Part shown: positions 1 through 8,993 of the stretch, one piece after another
Layout: the number at the start of each line of letters is the position of its first letter
Position numbering within the stretch: the first letter of the stretch is position 1
NCBI GenBank assembly: GCA_024641825.1
Contig: JAHECI010000006.1
Location: 1 to 32,472, forward strand
From: Desulfobacterales bacterium
GTDB taxonomy: Bacteria; Desulfobacterota; Desulfobacteria; Desulfobacterales; UBA11574
Reading direction: 5' to 3'
Length of the DNA stretch: 32,472 nt
Notes under the pieces: generated by a model
What the model was told of the DNA's origin: nothing
Database searches by the model: none
Seen by the model: only the letters and a program-made list of their open reading frames with translations
Translations under genes and position numbers: made by a program

Positions 1-411
1 AATCTTTGCCCGGGCGGATTCCAAGGCCGATTTTGATTGCAGAACCTTTGCTTTCAGCTTGTCGGTGTCCAGTCTCGCCAGAATCTGGCCGACTTTCACT
101 TGATCATTGTAATCCACTTCGACGGCTTTGATGATACCGGACAACTCGCTGCCCACATCCACCTGGTTTGTCGGTTCCAGGGCACCTGTGGCGGTTACGG
201 TCACGATTAGGTTTCCCCGCTCAACTTTCTGGGTCCGGTACTGCATGGAATTTGATTTTTTTGTCCCCTTCAAAATAACGGCGCTGGTCACTCCCGCGAT
301 TGCCAGAAGGGATAGGACGAGCCACCATTTCAAATGCTTTTTGCGGCCCGAGGACCGATCGATACCCAGGGTTTCACCAATATCGATTTCCGGGTTTGTC
401 TTTGGTTTCAT
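1..411 (-). CDS. HlyD/MacA-like periplasmic adaptor (membrane fusion) subunit, N-terminal part, truncated by window edge
   Basis: Reverse strand open from ATG at 411 through base 1 (not in ORF track because it is partial): MKPKTNPEIDIGETLG...KKHLKWWLVLSLLAIAGVTSAVILKG...QYRTQKVERGNLIVTVTATGALEPTNQVDVGSELSGIIKAVEVDYNDQVKVGQILARLDTDKLKAKV; typical single-TM plus biotinyl-lipoyl-like adaptor motif. Confidence 0.9.
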   Translation of the reverse strand, partial: MKPKTNPEIDIGETLGIDRSSGRKKHLKWWLVLSLLAIAGVTSAVILKGTKKSNSMQYRTQKVERGNLIVTVTATGALEPTNQVDVGSELSGIIKAVEVDYNDQVKVGQILARLDTDKLKAKVLQSKSALESARAKI

Positions 412-464
412 TGTTTCCTTTCATTTTAAACTTTATTAGCGCTCATCCATAAACACATTTGAGC

Positions 465-622
465 ACTGAGAAGTTTCCAATTCATAAATGAGATATTTTT
501 TCGATGAGCAAGGCCGCACAAGGGTTTTCGCCCGAGGCGTACGCCTGTACGTCGAGGGCGAAAACCCGCGGAGAACGCCGCTCATCGGGAAAATAGCCAT
601 TTATGGATGGACACTAATTCGT
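465..622. repeat. Palindromic dispersed element, copy 1 (MITE/REP-like, imperfect terminal inverted repeats, internal 12-bp perfect stem)
   Basis: Near-identical to 27843-27998. Outer arms AGTTTCCAATTCATAAATGAGATATTTTTTCGATGAGC and GCTCATCGGGAAAATAGCCATTTATGGATGGACACT are imperfect inverted repeats; inner stem GGGTTTTCGCCC (522-533) / GGGCGAAAACCC (556-567). Confidence 0.9.
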
Positions 623-2101
623 GTTATCCGGCATGAGAGATTTCCACCCACCTCCCAGGGATTTATACAAAGCGATTAAATTCGACGTCACGCCGCCCTC
701 GCTGACGGCCAACTGATCCTGGAGTGATAACAACGACCGCTGGGCAATCAGGACATTGCCGAACTCGATGAGTCCGGACGAATACTGTTTTTGGGCAAGG
801 TCAACGGCACGCCGGGCCGCCTCGGTGGCTTCGATCAGCGATTGTCTGCGACGTTGTTCCTTGGCGTAGGCAATCAAGGCATTTTCGACATCCTCCAGTG
901 CCGTTAGAATCGCCGCCTCGTATCGGATCAGAGCCTGCTCCTGCAAAGCGGATTGGACTTCGATGTTGCTCCGGATGGCGCCGGCGTCGAACAGCGGCCA
1001 GGCAACCGCGGCGCCCATGCCATGGGTTCGGCTGCTCAATGAAAACAGGTTGCCCAGGGACAGGGCTTCAAGACCGATGGAGCCGAAGAGCGAAAACCTG
1101 GGATACAAATCCGCCGTGACAACACCGATTTGCGCCGTCTGGGCGGCCAGCCGGCGCTCCGCTCTTCGGACATCCGGCCGGCGTCGCAAGATATCGGCCG
1201 GCACGCCAACCGCCACTTCAAGCGGGGTGACCGGAATGGGTTTGCGTTCCGCCAAGGCATCTCCCAGTGAACCCGGATGCTGTCCGATCAATACGGCCAA
1301 TCGGTTCTTGGCCTGCGCAAGACCGGTCTCCAAACCGGGTATCTGAGCCCGGGTCTGCTCGAGACTGTATTTGGCCTGTTCTACGTCCAGCTGTGTCGTC
1401 AGACCGGCCTGACGGCGCCATCGGGTGATATTGTAGGTTTCTTTCTGTGCATCAAGATTGGCTTCTCCAACCGACAATCGGGTCTGAAATGAGCGCAACT
1501 CCACATAATTCAGGGCAACTTCGGCAAGGAGACTGACAAGCACATCCCGCAAATCCTCTTCACTCGCCTGAAGCTCGGCGCCTGCCGCTTCAACGGCACG
1601 TTTTTCCCCGCCAAACACGTCCAGCTCCCAAGCAGCATCGAAGCCTGCGGCGTAGAGTTCTCTCTCGCTGCCGCTTCCGGTTTCTTCGCTGCTGCGGCTC
1701 ATCCTGGCGGAACCGCCGGCGTCGACGGTCGGGAAACGATAGGCCTCGCTGATGGCGCGGCGAGCACGGGCTTCACGAACACGTGCCCGGGCCTCCTTAA
1801 GACCCAGATTTCCTGCAACTGCAGACTCAACCAGGTTGGTTAGGACAGGATCGTCGAGAATCGACCACCAGGCGGCCAATGCTCCTTTGTCTAGCTGTTC
1901 CCCGACCAGGCCACTTTTCTCCGGGGTATGCCAGGCTTGGGGCATGGGGGTGTCCGGCGGCACATAATCCGGTCCAACTGCCGCGCATCCGACAAAAACG
2001 AACAGCATTAGCGCGGCCGGTAAAAGTGCCCCAAATCGGATCGGGGCTATTTTGATCAGTACGTTCATGGCTTGTTTACATTTCAAGGGGTTGTTTCCCA
2101 T
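614..2101 (-). CDS. Efflux transporter outer membrane subunit, NodT family lipoprotein
   Basis: 495-aa ORF with lipobox-like FVGCAAVGPDY and typical NodT/OprM motifs (LVESAVAGNLGLKEARARVREARA, RRRPDVRRAERRLAAQTAQIGVVTADLYPRFSLFGSIG). An internal start (MNVLIKIAP...) may be the real N-terminus. Confidence 0.94.
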   Translation of the reverse strand: MGNNPLKCKQAMNVLIKIAPIRFGALLPAALMLFVFVGCAAVGPDYVPPDTPMPQAWHTPEKSGLVGEQLDKGALAAWWSILDDPVLTNLVESAVAGNLGLKEARARVREARARRAISEAYRFPTVDAGGSARMSRSSEETGSGSERELYAAGFDAAWELDVFGGEKRAVEAAGAELQASEEDLRDVLVSLLAEVALNYVELRSFQTRLSVGEANLDAQKETYNITRWRRQAGLTTQLDVEQAKYSLEQTRAQIPGLETGLAQAKNRLAVLIGQHPGSLGDALAERKPIPVTPLEVAVGVPADILRRRPDVRRAERRLAAQTAQIGVVTADLYPRFSLFGSIGLEALSLGNLFSLSSRTHGMGAAVAWPLFDAGAIRSNIEVQSALQEQALIRYEAAILTALEDVENALIAYAKEQRRRQSLIEATEAARRAVDLAQKQYSSGLIEFGNVLIAQRSLLSLQDQLAVSEGGVTSNLIALYKSLGGGWKSLMPDNTN

Positions 2102-2219
2102 ATCGATTGATCGCTTCGCCAGAGGTTTGCGGCCGAACGCTTTCAGCTGCGTTAGGTTGGAGGATCGCTTCGCTTAAGGTTTGAGGCAAGAGATTAGAAA
2201 AACAGAAATTTATTTTCCC

Positions 2220-2267
2220 CTCACCTTCTAACTTTCTCATCTTCTCACCTTCTTACCTTCTCACATG
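2220..2267. repeat. Degenerate octanucleotide-period tract (CTCACCTT-like)
   Basis: Consecutive 8-mers: ctcacctt ctaacttt ctcatctt ctcacctt cttacctt ctcacatg. Confidence 0.75.
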
Positions 2268-2337
2268 CCTGCCTCCAACCGCGCAGAGCTTGCCTCCAAG
2301 CATCACAAGATGATGTTGCCGTCCCGGTCAGGGATTT

Positions 2338-2808
2338 TCATGACGAAGTTTTTGCATCGGACGGCAGACCACTGTCCCGCGAGTGTCGTTTGAAACGCCT
2401 CAGATATTGAGCCAAGGCGCTTCTCTCTTCCTGACTGAATTGCCGCGCCAATTCAATGGTTGCATCTGCCAAACGCCGCTTCATGAGACTGCGCAGTTCG
2501 TGTATTTTTTCAATCTGAAGTCGGTAGGCAGCTTCATCAAATTCAGGTGCGGATAAAAGGTTCATGGCTTCTTTTCTTGCCTCTCGGAGCTGATGGTATG
2601 CATCCCGATTGTTCAGATGGACCCTTTGTACCGTTTCAAGAAACAACGCGCCCTTGTCCTTGGGCAATTTGGACGCAAATTCTTCCACGGACTTCCGAAC
2701 AAAGAATTCTTTATGAAAGCGATGGGACACATCGCCAATGACAACGCCGATAAGCAACACGTTGAGGAGAAGTGAACTGAAAATCAGAATTTTAATCTTT
2801 TTACTCAT
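2338..2808 (-). CDS. Periplasmic heavy-metal sensor-like protein (CnrX/Spy-type helical, Metal_resist-like)
   Basis: N-terminal signal/TM (ILIFSSLLLNVLLIGVVIG) followed by a helical periplasmic domain; start overlaps the upstream ORF (2805-2808); encoded with ECF sigma and membrane protein. Confidence 0.72.
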   Translation of the reverse strand: MSKKIKILIFSSLLLNVLLIGVVIGDVSHRFHKEFFVRKSVEEFASKLPKDKGALFLETVQRVHLNNRDAYHQLREARKEAMNLLSAPEFDEAAYRLQIEKIHELRSLMKRRLADATIELARQFSQEERSALAQYLRRFKRHSRDSGLPSDAKTSS

Positions 2809-3254
2809 AGTACATCTCCTTCATAATTTAGAAAATCTTCCAAGGAGGTTTGGTATTGTTCGACGGAAGCATTCCCCGACGGATTTGAAAATCCTATTGT
2901 AAATCCGATGATCAAAGTAAAAATGAGCGAAACCGAAACCGCCGCAAATGCACGCCTGGACAAACTGAATTCCCGAAGTACCTCCGAGAAGAACATGCCA
3001 AGCTTGCGTTGCGCTTCTTTCTTTTTAGGCAAAGCGGCTGCGATAATTCGATCTGCCAGGTCTCTGCTCGGTTCTTCATACTTCCGTGTTTTGAGAACCC
3101 CTTCAAAACGTTCCGCGTCTGCCACTAATTTCTGAAGTTCAGGGAAACGATCCGGCGCCTTCAGCCCTGACGATCTTATGTCTTTTGGCCATTTACGAAC
3201 ATCAGCGCCATACATCAGCAGATTTTCTTTGAACTGTTCAAAGTTGGTTGTCAT
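2805..3254 (-). CDS. Putative anti-sigma factor, single-pass membrane protein
   Basis: 149 aa, cytosolic N-terminus then one TM helix (RAFAAVSVSLIFTLIIGFTIGF); 4-bp overlap with ECF sigma gene. No zinc-binding HxxxCxxC motif seen. Confidence 0.7.
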   Translation of the reverse strand: MTTNFEQFKENLLMYGADVRKWPKDIRSSGLKAPDRFPELQKLVADAERFEGVLKTRKYEEPSRDLADRIIAAALPKKKEAQRKLGMFFSEVLREFSLSRRAFAAVSVSLIFTLIIGFTIGFSNPSGNASVEQYQTSLEDFLNYEGDVL

Positions 3255-3826
3255 CGTGAACCTCCGCCAAGATATTGTTTGACGTTGTGCTTCAATGTCG
3301 TTTTGGCACGCATAACGAGAGATTGCAGCGCTTTCACCTTCACACCAATGATCTGGGCCGCCTCACTGTTGCTTAACCCTTCATAAAAGCACAGGTTAAG
3401 CGCCAGCTGCTGTCGTTCCGGCAATTCGTGTATAAATCGTTCCAATACAGCCTGTTTTTGATGCACATCAAATAAGACGTCCGGCCCGGGATTTTCGTCT
3501 GGGAACTCTATGTCTTCGGGTAAGTTTATCAACTTTTTCTTCTTGCGAAGATCCAAACACAGGTTTATGACGACGCGATAAAACCAGGTGGTGAATTTGG
3601 CTCGTTTACCGGGATCCCAAAGATTCGGCCGGTTCCATAGTTTTAGAAACGCTTCCTGCACAATGTCCTCTGCATCGTCCTTGCTGAAAACAAGGCGGTA
3701 GGCAATACGATAGAATCGATTTGAGTGGCGATCTACAAGTGTCCCAAAGGCTTCATGACTTCCCTTTTGTATCTGGCAGATCAGGGACTCGTCATCCAGA
3801 TGCAAGAGTTTTTCGTCCAAATTCAC
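3251..3826 (-). CDS. RNA polymerase sigma factor, ECF subfamily
   Basis: Region 2 (RLVFSKDDAEDIVQEAFLKLWNRP) and region 4 (LPERQQLALNLCFYEGLSNSEAAQIIGVKVKALQSLVMRAKTTLK). Confidence 0.95.
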   Translation of the reverse strand: MNLDEKLLHLDDESLICQIQKGSHEAFGTLVDRHSNRFYRIAYRLVFSKDDAEDIVQEAFLKLWNRPNLWDPGKRAKFTTWFYRVVINLCLDLRKKKKLINLPEDIEFPDENPGPDVLFDVHQKQAVLERFIHELPERQQLALNLCFYEGLSNSEAAQIIGVKVKALQSLVMRAKTTLKHNVKQYLGGGSR

Positions 3827-4623
3827 TGATATCTGCCTTCCGCCATGGTCTGATGAAAAAGTATCTCTTTGTCTGCCAGCACCTCATCCGACAATTTCTG
3901 TCGTGGGACATCCGTAATTTTCATGAAATATTCGGGCAAGCATGCTTACATGTATTAATACGACCGAAAATCCAAAAGTCTTCGCTCTTTTTTTTAATTA
4001 TACCAAACCATCGGCTGTCGTGTCGACTTAACTTTAACTATTTGGTTCTGCTCCAATTTAGTTGGAGAAAAGGGGCCCAGGATTCATGGGTTTAGGCTTC
4101 AAGGGTCTGTTTTCTAATCAATTTATCAGAACTTTTAACACTTGCTAATACTATCTGTGTGTCCAATTCGCAAACAGAACCATAAAATTTGCTGTTATTC
4201 TATATATCTCTAAACAGAGTTCGCATGACTTTTGCCAGACTTTCAACACGCTGTTGTAATTTTTTAGCATTTTTATCCGCTTGTTTTGTGGCGGGTCACT
4301 CCACCCCCTTGCCCCTTTTAGACATCGAATCCTTGATCCCTTTGGGAACAAGATGGGGCCAGCAGCAGCGTGGAAATGAGCCCGTTGGTTAATCTAAAAA
4401 AAAGTTCGTGCCGCAAGTGTAGGACAGATTGTCTTATGACACACAATTGTATCATACAAACAGGTTCCACCGAATGGGCAATCAATTTTATCAAGCAATT
4501 TCATACGGTTTTGAAATAGATTTTTTTGGCACGGTTATTGCTTTTTTATCAGATAAGGTTTTATCCCCTCTGATAAAAATTGGCATTAATCATCCATCCA
4601 ACAAATTGATAAAGGAGGCTACC

Positions 4624-4938
4624 ATGGAAATTAAAGATTATTGTTCAAACGTGGATATGGAACTTACGGTGTGGAAAGCAAAAATTTTTGACGTGATACG
4701 TAAAGCCGATCAATTGGGATCCGGGGAACTGGAAAAAGTTCTTCCAAACATCCAAGATCTCAAGATGGTCATCACTGAATTGGAGGATAGAATTCATGGG
4801 CTCAGGACAGAATGTCCCATAGAGTGGACGCCCATAAGAAAAGAAATTGAGGGTGTCAAGGGCAACTTGACCAATACCTATGACGAAGTCATCGATTACA
4901 TCGGGGGACGCGCCGCACCCGTAGACGTACCGGGATAG
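4624..4938 (+). CDS. Small coiled-coil-like hypothetical protein (105 aa)
   Basis: ATG at 4624 preceded by AAAGGAGG (in frame with longer ORF 4429..4938); followed by a strong intrinsic terminator. MEIKDYCSNVDMELTVWKAKIFDVIRKADQLGSGELEKVL... Confidence 0.78.
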   Translation: MEIKDYCSNVDMELTVWKAKIFDVIRKADQLGSGELEKVLPNIQDLKMVITELEDRIHGLRTECPIEWTPIRKEIEGVKGNLTNTYDEVIDYIGGRAAPVDVPG

Positions 4939-4994
4939 GCTTGAATAACATCATCGTACCAGCGTCCTTAGGTCAAACCCCTCTCTTATTCACT

Positions 4995-5035
4995 GTCCGA
5001 TAACCTCTCTGTGAAAGGTTATCGGACTTTCTTTT
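4995..5035 (+). terminator. Rho-independent terminator
   Basis: Perfect stem GTCCGATAACCT ... AGGTTATCGGAC with short loop, followed by TTTCTTTT. Confidence 0.9.
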
Positions 5036-5248
5036 AAGCAGACGACCTCTTTGTTTAGATTGAACAGAAATACCCATAAAGCAAATCCGTGTGCCTAAAA
5101 AAACCTATTGATTGGATGGTCAACCTTTTTCTTTTAAACTTTGTCTTTTGATGTAAATAGGATATAGTGTTGATTTAACCTCATCCCATATGGGCTTTTT
5201 AGTCCTCATCGGCGTATCGGAAAACTCGGGAAGTTAGGAGGTGTTTCA

Positions 5249-5467
5249 ATGGAAACATGTAATCTGTCCGATTTTATGAAAGCGCTCACTCCCTGGCTGG
5301 ACGATGATTATATTCGTAAGGCCTACTTGGATGACAACGGACATTTTGTATTGTTGTTTACCGATGGCGTAAAAAATGTCTATCACATTGAAGATTGTGC
5401 AAAATCCAAATTAAAATCAATACTTGAAGACCTGAAAAAGAAAGGGGTTTTCGTCGAATCGACATAA
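5249..5467 (+). CDS. Small hypothetical protein (72 aa)
   Basis: ATG preceded by AGGAGG; coding-like composition: METCNLSDFMKALTPWLDDDYIRKAYLDDNGHFVLLFTDGVKNVYHIEDC... Confidence 0.72.
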   Translation: METCNLSDFMKALTPWLDDDYIRKAYLDDNGHFVLLFTDGVKNVYHIEDCAKSKLKSILEDLKKKGVFVEST

Positions 5468-5614
5468 CAAATTTGTTCGTGACCAGTCGTAATTCAAGAA
5501 CATATTCTAAAAACTCAACGAACACACAAACAATTCATGAATACGCCACTGAATCAGATCGATTTGGAGGCTGATTCCCCTGGTCCTCTGCTAATTTTGA
5601 CAGGAGGAAAATAA

Positions 5615-6862
5615 ATGCGAATTGCAGTCGTTGGTTCGGGCATTTCCGGGATGGTATCCGCATATCTGCTGAGTCAAGACCACGACATTGTTCTATATGA
5701 GGCCGATGACACCATCGGCGGACATACCCACACCATCGATGTATCCATCGAGGGCATTTCCTATCCGGTGGATACCGGTTTCATCGTATTCAACGAAAAG
5801 ACCTACCCGAATTTTATTAAATTGATGGGGTCGCTCGGGGTGGCCTGGCAACCGTCGAACATGAGTTTCAGCGTTCAATGCGATCAGACGGGGCTGGTTT
5901 TTTCCCCCAGCACCTTGAACGCTTTATTTGTTCAGCGAAAAAATCTTTTCCGTCCCTCATTTTACCGAATGCTTTGGGATGCGCTTCGGTTCCGGCGTGA
6001 AGCGTCGGAACTCATTCGATCCGATGATTACCGCATCACCCTTCAGTCCTATTTGGAACAAAAGAACTACAGCCATGCCTTCATTGAACATTTCATTATT
6101 CCCATGGGCGGAGCCATCTGGTCGGCGGATCCTGTTCGGTTCAGAAATTTTCCGGCACGATATCTGGTAGAATTTTTTTACAACCATGGTTTTCTGAACA
6201 TCCGTCATCAACCCCAATGGCGGGTCATCAAAGGGGGGTCGAGGGAGTATATCGGTCCTTTAACCCGGCCCTATAAAGACCGGATCCGTCTGAACTCGCC
6301 GGTTGCATCCATCAGACGATTCCCGGAAAATGTCGAAATCACCACAAAGGGAGGAGACAGCGCCACCTTTGATCAGGTGGTCATCGCCACCCACAGCGAC
6401 CAGGCGCTCCGGATGCTGGCGGATCCTTCGGAACTGGAAAGAGACGTTTTAGGCGCCATTCCTTACCAGGAAAACCTGGCCATTTTGCACACCGACACAT
6501 CGCTCCTCCCGCCCAAAAGAACGGCCTGGGCCAGTTGGAATTATCACATCCCCAGACAAGAAAAAGGGCGAGTTGCGCTGACCTATAATATGAATATCCT
6601 ACAAACCCTGAGGGCCACGGAAGCGCTTTGTGTCACCTTAAACATGCCGGAGAAGATCCACCCGGACCGTGTTATTCAGCGCATCATCTACCATCATCCG
6701 GTCTACGACCCGAACAGTTTAAGCGCGCGCCGAAAACAGGATGAAATCAACGGAAAAAATCGGACCTATTTCTGCGGCGCTTACTGGGGTTATGGGTTTC
6801 ATGAAGACGGCGTGAACAGTGCCTTGGCGGTTTGTAAACATTTTGGGAAAACATTGTCATGA
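5615..6862 (+). CDS. FAD/NAD(P)-binding amine-oxidase-like oxidoreductase (COG2907 type)
   Basis: Rossmann FAD motif MRIAVVGSGISGMVSAYLLSQDHDIVLYEADDTIGGHTHT; C-terminal FCGAYWGYGFHEDGVNSA; RBS AGGAGG; ATGA overlap with next gene. Confidence 0.95.
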   Translation: MRIAVVGSGISGMVSAYLLSQDHDIVLYEADDTIGGHTHTIDVSIEGISYPVDTGFIVFNEKTYPNFIKLMGSLGVAWQPSNMSFSVQCDQTGLVFSPSTLNALFVQRKNLFRPSFYRMLWDALRFRREASELIRSDDYRITLQSYLEQKNYSHAFIEHFIIPMGGAIWSADPVRFRNFPARYLVEFFYNHGFLNIRHQPQWRVIKGGSREYIGPLTRPYKDRIRLNSPVASIRRFPENVEITTKGGDSATFDQVVIATHSDQALRMLADPSELERDVLGAIPYQENLAILHTDTSLLPPKRTAWASWNYHIPRQEKGRVALTYNMNILQTLRATEALCVTLNMPEKIHPDRVIQRIIYHHPVYDPNSLSARRKQDEINGKNRTYFCGAYWGYGFHEDGVNSALAVCKHFGKTLS

Positions 6863-7644
6863 CAAAAAGCGCGATATATGAAGGCGCTGTAAGGCATCGG
6901 CGATATAGACCCCGGCCGAACATATTTCAATACCGGCTCTTTTTTATGTTTCTCGATCTGGAGGAACTCCCCACACTTTTCGATATTCACCCCCTGTGGT
7001 CATACCAACGACGGAATGTTGCATATTTCCGCCGCAAAGATCATTTCGGCCATCCTTCCGTGCCCATGGATATTGCTGTCCGGGATCTTGTTCAAACGCA
7101 CCTTGGAAACCGACCGTCCGGGCCGATTCGTCTGCTGACCCACTTAAGATATTTTGGATATTGCTTTAATCCGGCCAGTTTTTATTACTGCTACGACGCT
7201 TCTGATACCAGGGTCGAGACCATTGTGGTCGAAATCCACAATACCCCCTGGGGGGAGCACCATTGTTATGTATTCGGCGATACCCATAATGAACACCCCG
7301 TTGATCATTGGCGTCGATACCGTTTCAACAAAATTTTTCATGTGTCACCGTTTATTGATATGGATATACAGTACGACTGGCGATTTCGTGTGCCTGGAGA
7401 CATAATTCGCGTTCATATGATCGATATCGAAAAAGGTAAAAAGCTGTTCGATGCCAGTCTGACGCTGAAAAGGAGGCCCATCAGCCATAAACAATTAACC
7501 CGCGTGCTGATGAAATACCCGTTAATGACGATGAAAGTGACCACAATGATCTATTTTCAGGCATTGCGTTTGCTGCTGAAAAACACCCCATTTTTTACGC
7601 ATCCCAAAAAGAAATCACTGCCATATAGAGGAAATGATCCATGA
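6859..7644 (+). CDS. DUF1365 domain-containing protein
   Basis: IYEGAVRHRRYRPRPNIFQYRLFFMFLDLEEL, YFGYCFNPASFYYCYD, EIHNTPWGEHHCYVF: recognisable DUF1365 family motifs; 4-bp overlaps with both neighbours. Confidence 0.95.
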   Translation: MTKSAIYEGAVRHRRYRPRPNIFQYRLFFMFLDLEELPTLFDIHPLWSYQRRNVAYFRRKDHFGHPSVPMDIAVRDLVQTHLGNRPSGPIRLLTHLRYFGYCFNPASFYYCYDASDTRVETIVVEIHNTPWGEHHCYVFGDTHNEHPVDHWRRYRFNKIFHVSPFIDMDIQYDWRFRVPGDIIRVHMIDIEKGKKLFDASLTLKRRPISHKQLTRVLMKYPLMTMKVTTMIYFQALRLLLKNTPFFTHPKKKSLPYRGNDP

Positions 7645-8921
7645 CGGAAACATTCATGCCATATAAAGTATCTGCCCTGGAATGTCTTCGGGAAACGTTT
7701 ATCGACAGACTGTCCCGTAGACTTTTTTTCGCTTTGATGAAAGATTTTAAGATAGGAAAACTTACCCTGATCGAAAAAAATCAGCAGGTCCGATTCGGTC
7801 AATCATCAAAGAGGAGTTCTTTGCGGGCAACCATTTATGTGCATCATCCACGATTTTATACAAGCACCGTGTTTGGCGGCAGCATCGGTTCTGCTGAAGC
7901 CTATATGGCCGGGCTATGGTCAACATCCCATCTGACCAATGTCATACGCCTGGTGATTTTGAATCAGAAAATGATGGAAAAAATGGACAAAGGCTGGTCT
8001 TGGCTCTCTGATCCTGTTCATAATTTGTATCACTGGTTTCGACGCAATACCTTGAAAGGTAGCAAAGAAAATATCGTTGCCCATTACGATCTGGGAAACG
8101 ATTTTTACAGGCTTTTTCTGGATGAAACATTGACCTACTCATGCGGCATTTTTGAGCATGAAAACAGTACCCTGGAAACGGCTTCCATAGCAAAATACGA
8201 TCGAATCTGCCGCAAACTCCAGCTTCATCCCGAAGACCATGTCATGGAAATCGGCGGTGGATGGGGCGGTTTTTCCATACATGCTGCAAAAAACTATGGA
8301 TGTCGTGTGACCACCACAACCATTTCCGATGAACAGTATGCTTTGGCCGAAAAACGCATTTCAGCATCCGGTTTGTCCCATCGAATCAGATTGCTTCGCA
8401 AGGATTATCGACATCTTGCCGGAAAATTTGACAAACTGGTCTCCATCGAAATGATCGAAGCGGTGGGCCATCAGTATCTGAATACTTTTTTTCAAATCTG
8501 CAGCCGGTTGCTCAAGTCGAACGGCATGATGCTTCTTCAGGCCATCACTATTGTCGATCAGGTGTTTGACGCGCATAAACGCTCGGTCGATTTCACTAAG
8601 CGGTATATCTTTCCGGGCAGCTGTATCCCCTCAATCCATGCCATTATGAATTCCATCGCCCGCAAGACAGATCTGAAGCTATTTCATCTCGAGGATATCA
8701 CACCCCACTATGTCCGAACACTTGCCGAATGGCGAAAACGATTTTTCGATCACATTGATGACGTTCGTGAAATGGGATTTTCAGATACTTTTATTCGAAT
8801 GTGGGAATACTATCTTTGCTATTGCGAGGGGGGCTTTGCGGAAAGATATATCGGGGATGTTCAAATGCTGTTGGCCAAACCCATGTGCAGACGGGAACCG
8901 TTGCTTCCCCCTCTGGCCTGA
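7641..8921 (+). CDS. Cyclopropane-fatty-acyl-phospholipid synthase-family SAM methyltransferase
   Basis: HYDLGNDFYRLFLDETLTYSCGIFE, VMEIGGGWGGFSIHAA, EMIEAVGHQYLNTFF, DFTKRYIFPGSCIPS, HYVRTLAEWRKRF; Cfa-family motifs. Confidence 0.95.
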   Translation: MTETFMPYKVSALECLRETFIDRLSRRLFFALMKDFKIGKLTLIEKNQQVRFGQSSKRSSLRATIYVHHPRFYTSTVFGGSIGSAEAYMAGLWSTSHLTNVIRLVILNQKMMEKMDKGWSWLSDPVHNLYHWFRRNTLKGSKENIVAHYDLGNDFYRLFLDETLTYSCGIFEHENSTLETASIAKYDRICRKLQLHPEDHVMEIGGGWGGFSIHAAKNYGCRVTTTTISDEQYALAEKRISASGLSHRIRLLRKDYRHLAGKFDKLVSIEMIEAVGHQYLNTFFQICSRLLKSNGMMLLQAITIVDQVFDAHKRSVDFTKRYIFPGSCIPSIHAIMNSIARKTDLKLFHLEDITPHYVRTLAEWRKRFFDHIDDVREMGFSDTFIRMWEYYLCYCEGGFAERYIGDVQMLLAKPMCRREPLLPPLA

Positions 8922-8993
8922 TCAACACAACTGGCCTTCCCACATATAAACCTGAATTTTGCACAAGGAAGCACACCCCGTCATCACGCATCC

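Noticed and set aside
128-439. 103-aa plus-strand ORF
   Set aside because: Antisense shadow of the HlyD-like adaptor gene, which has clear family motifs on the minus strand.
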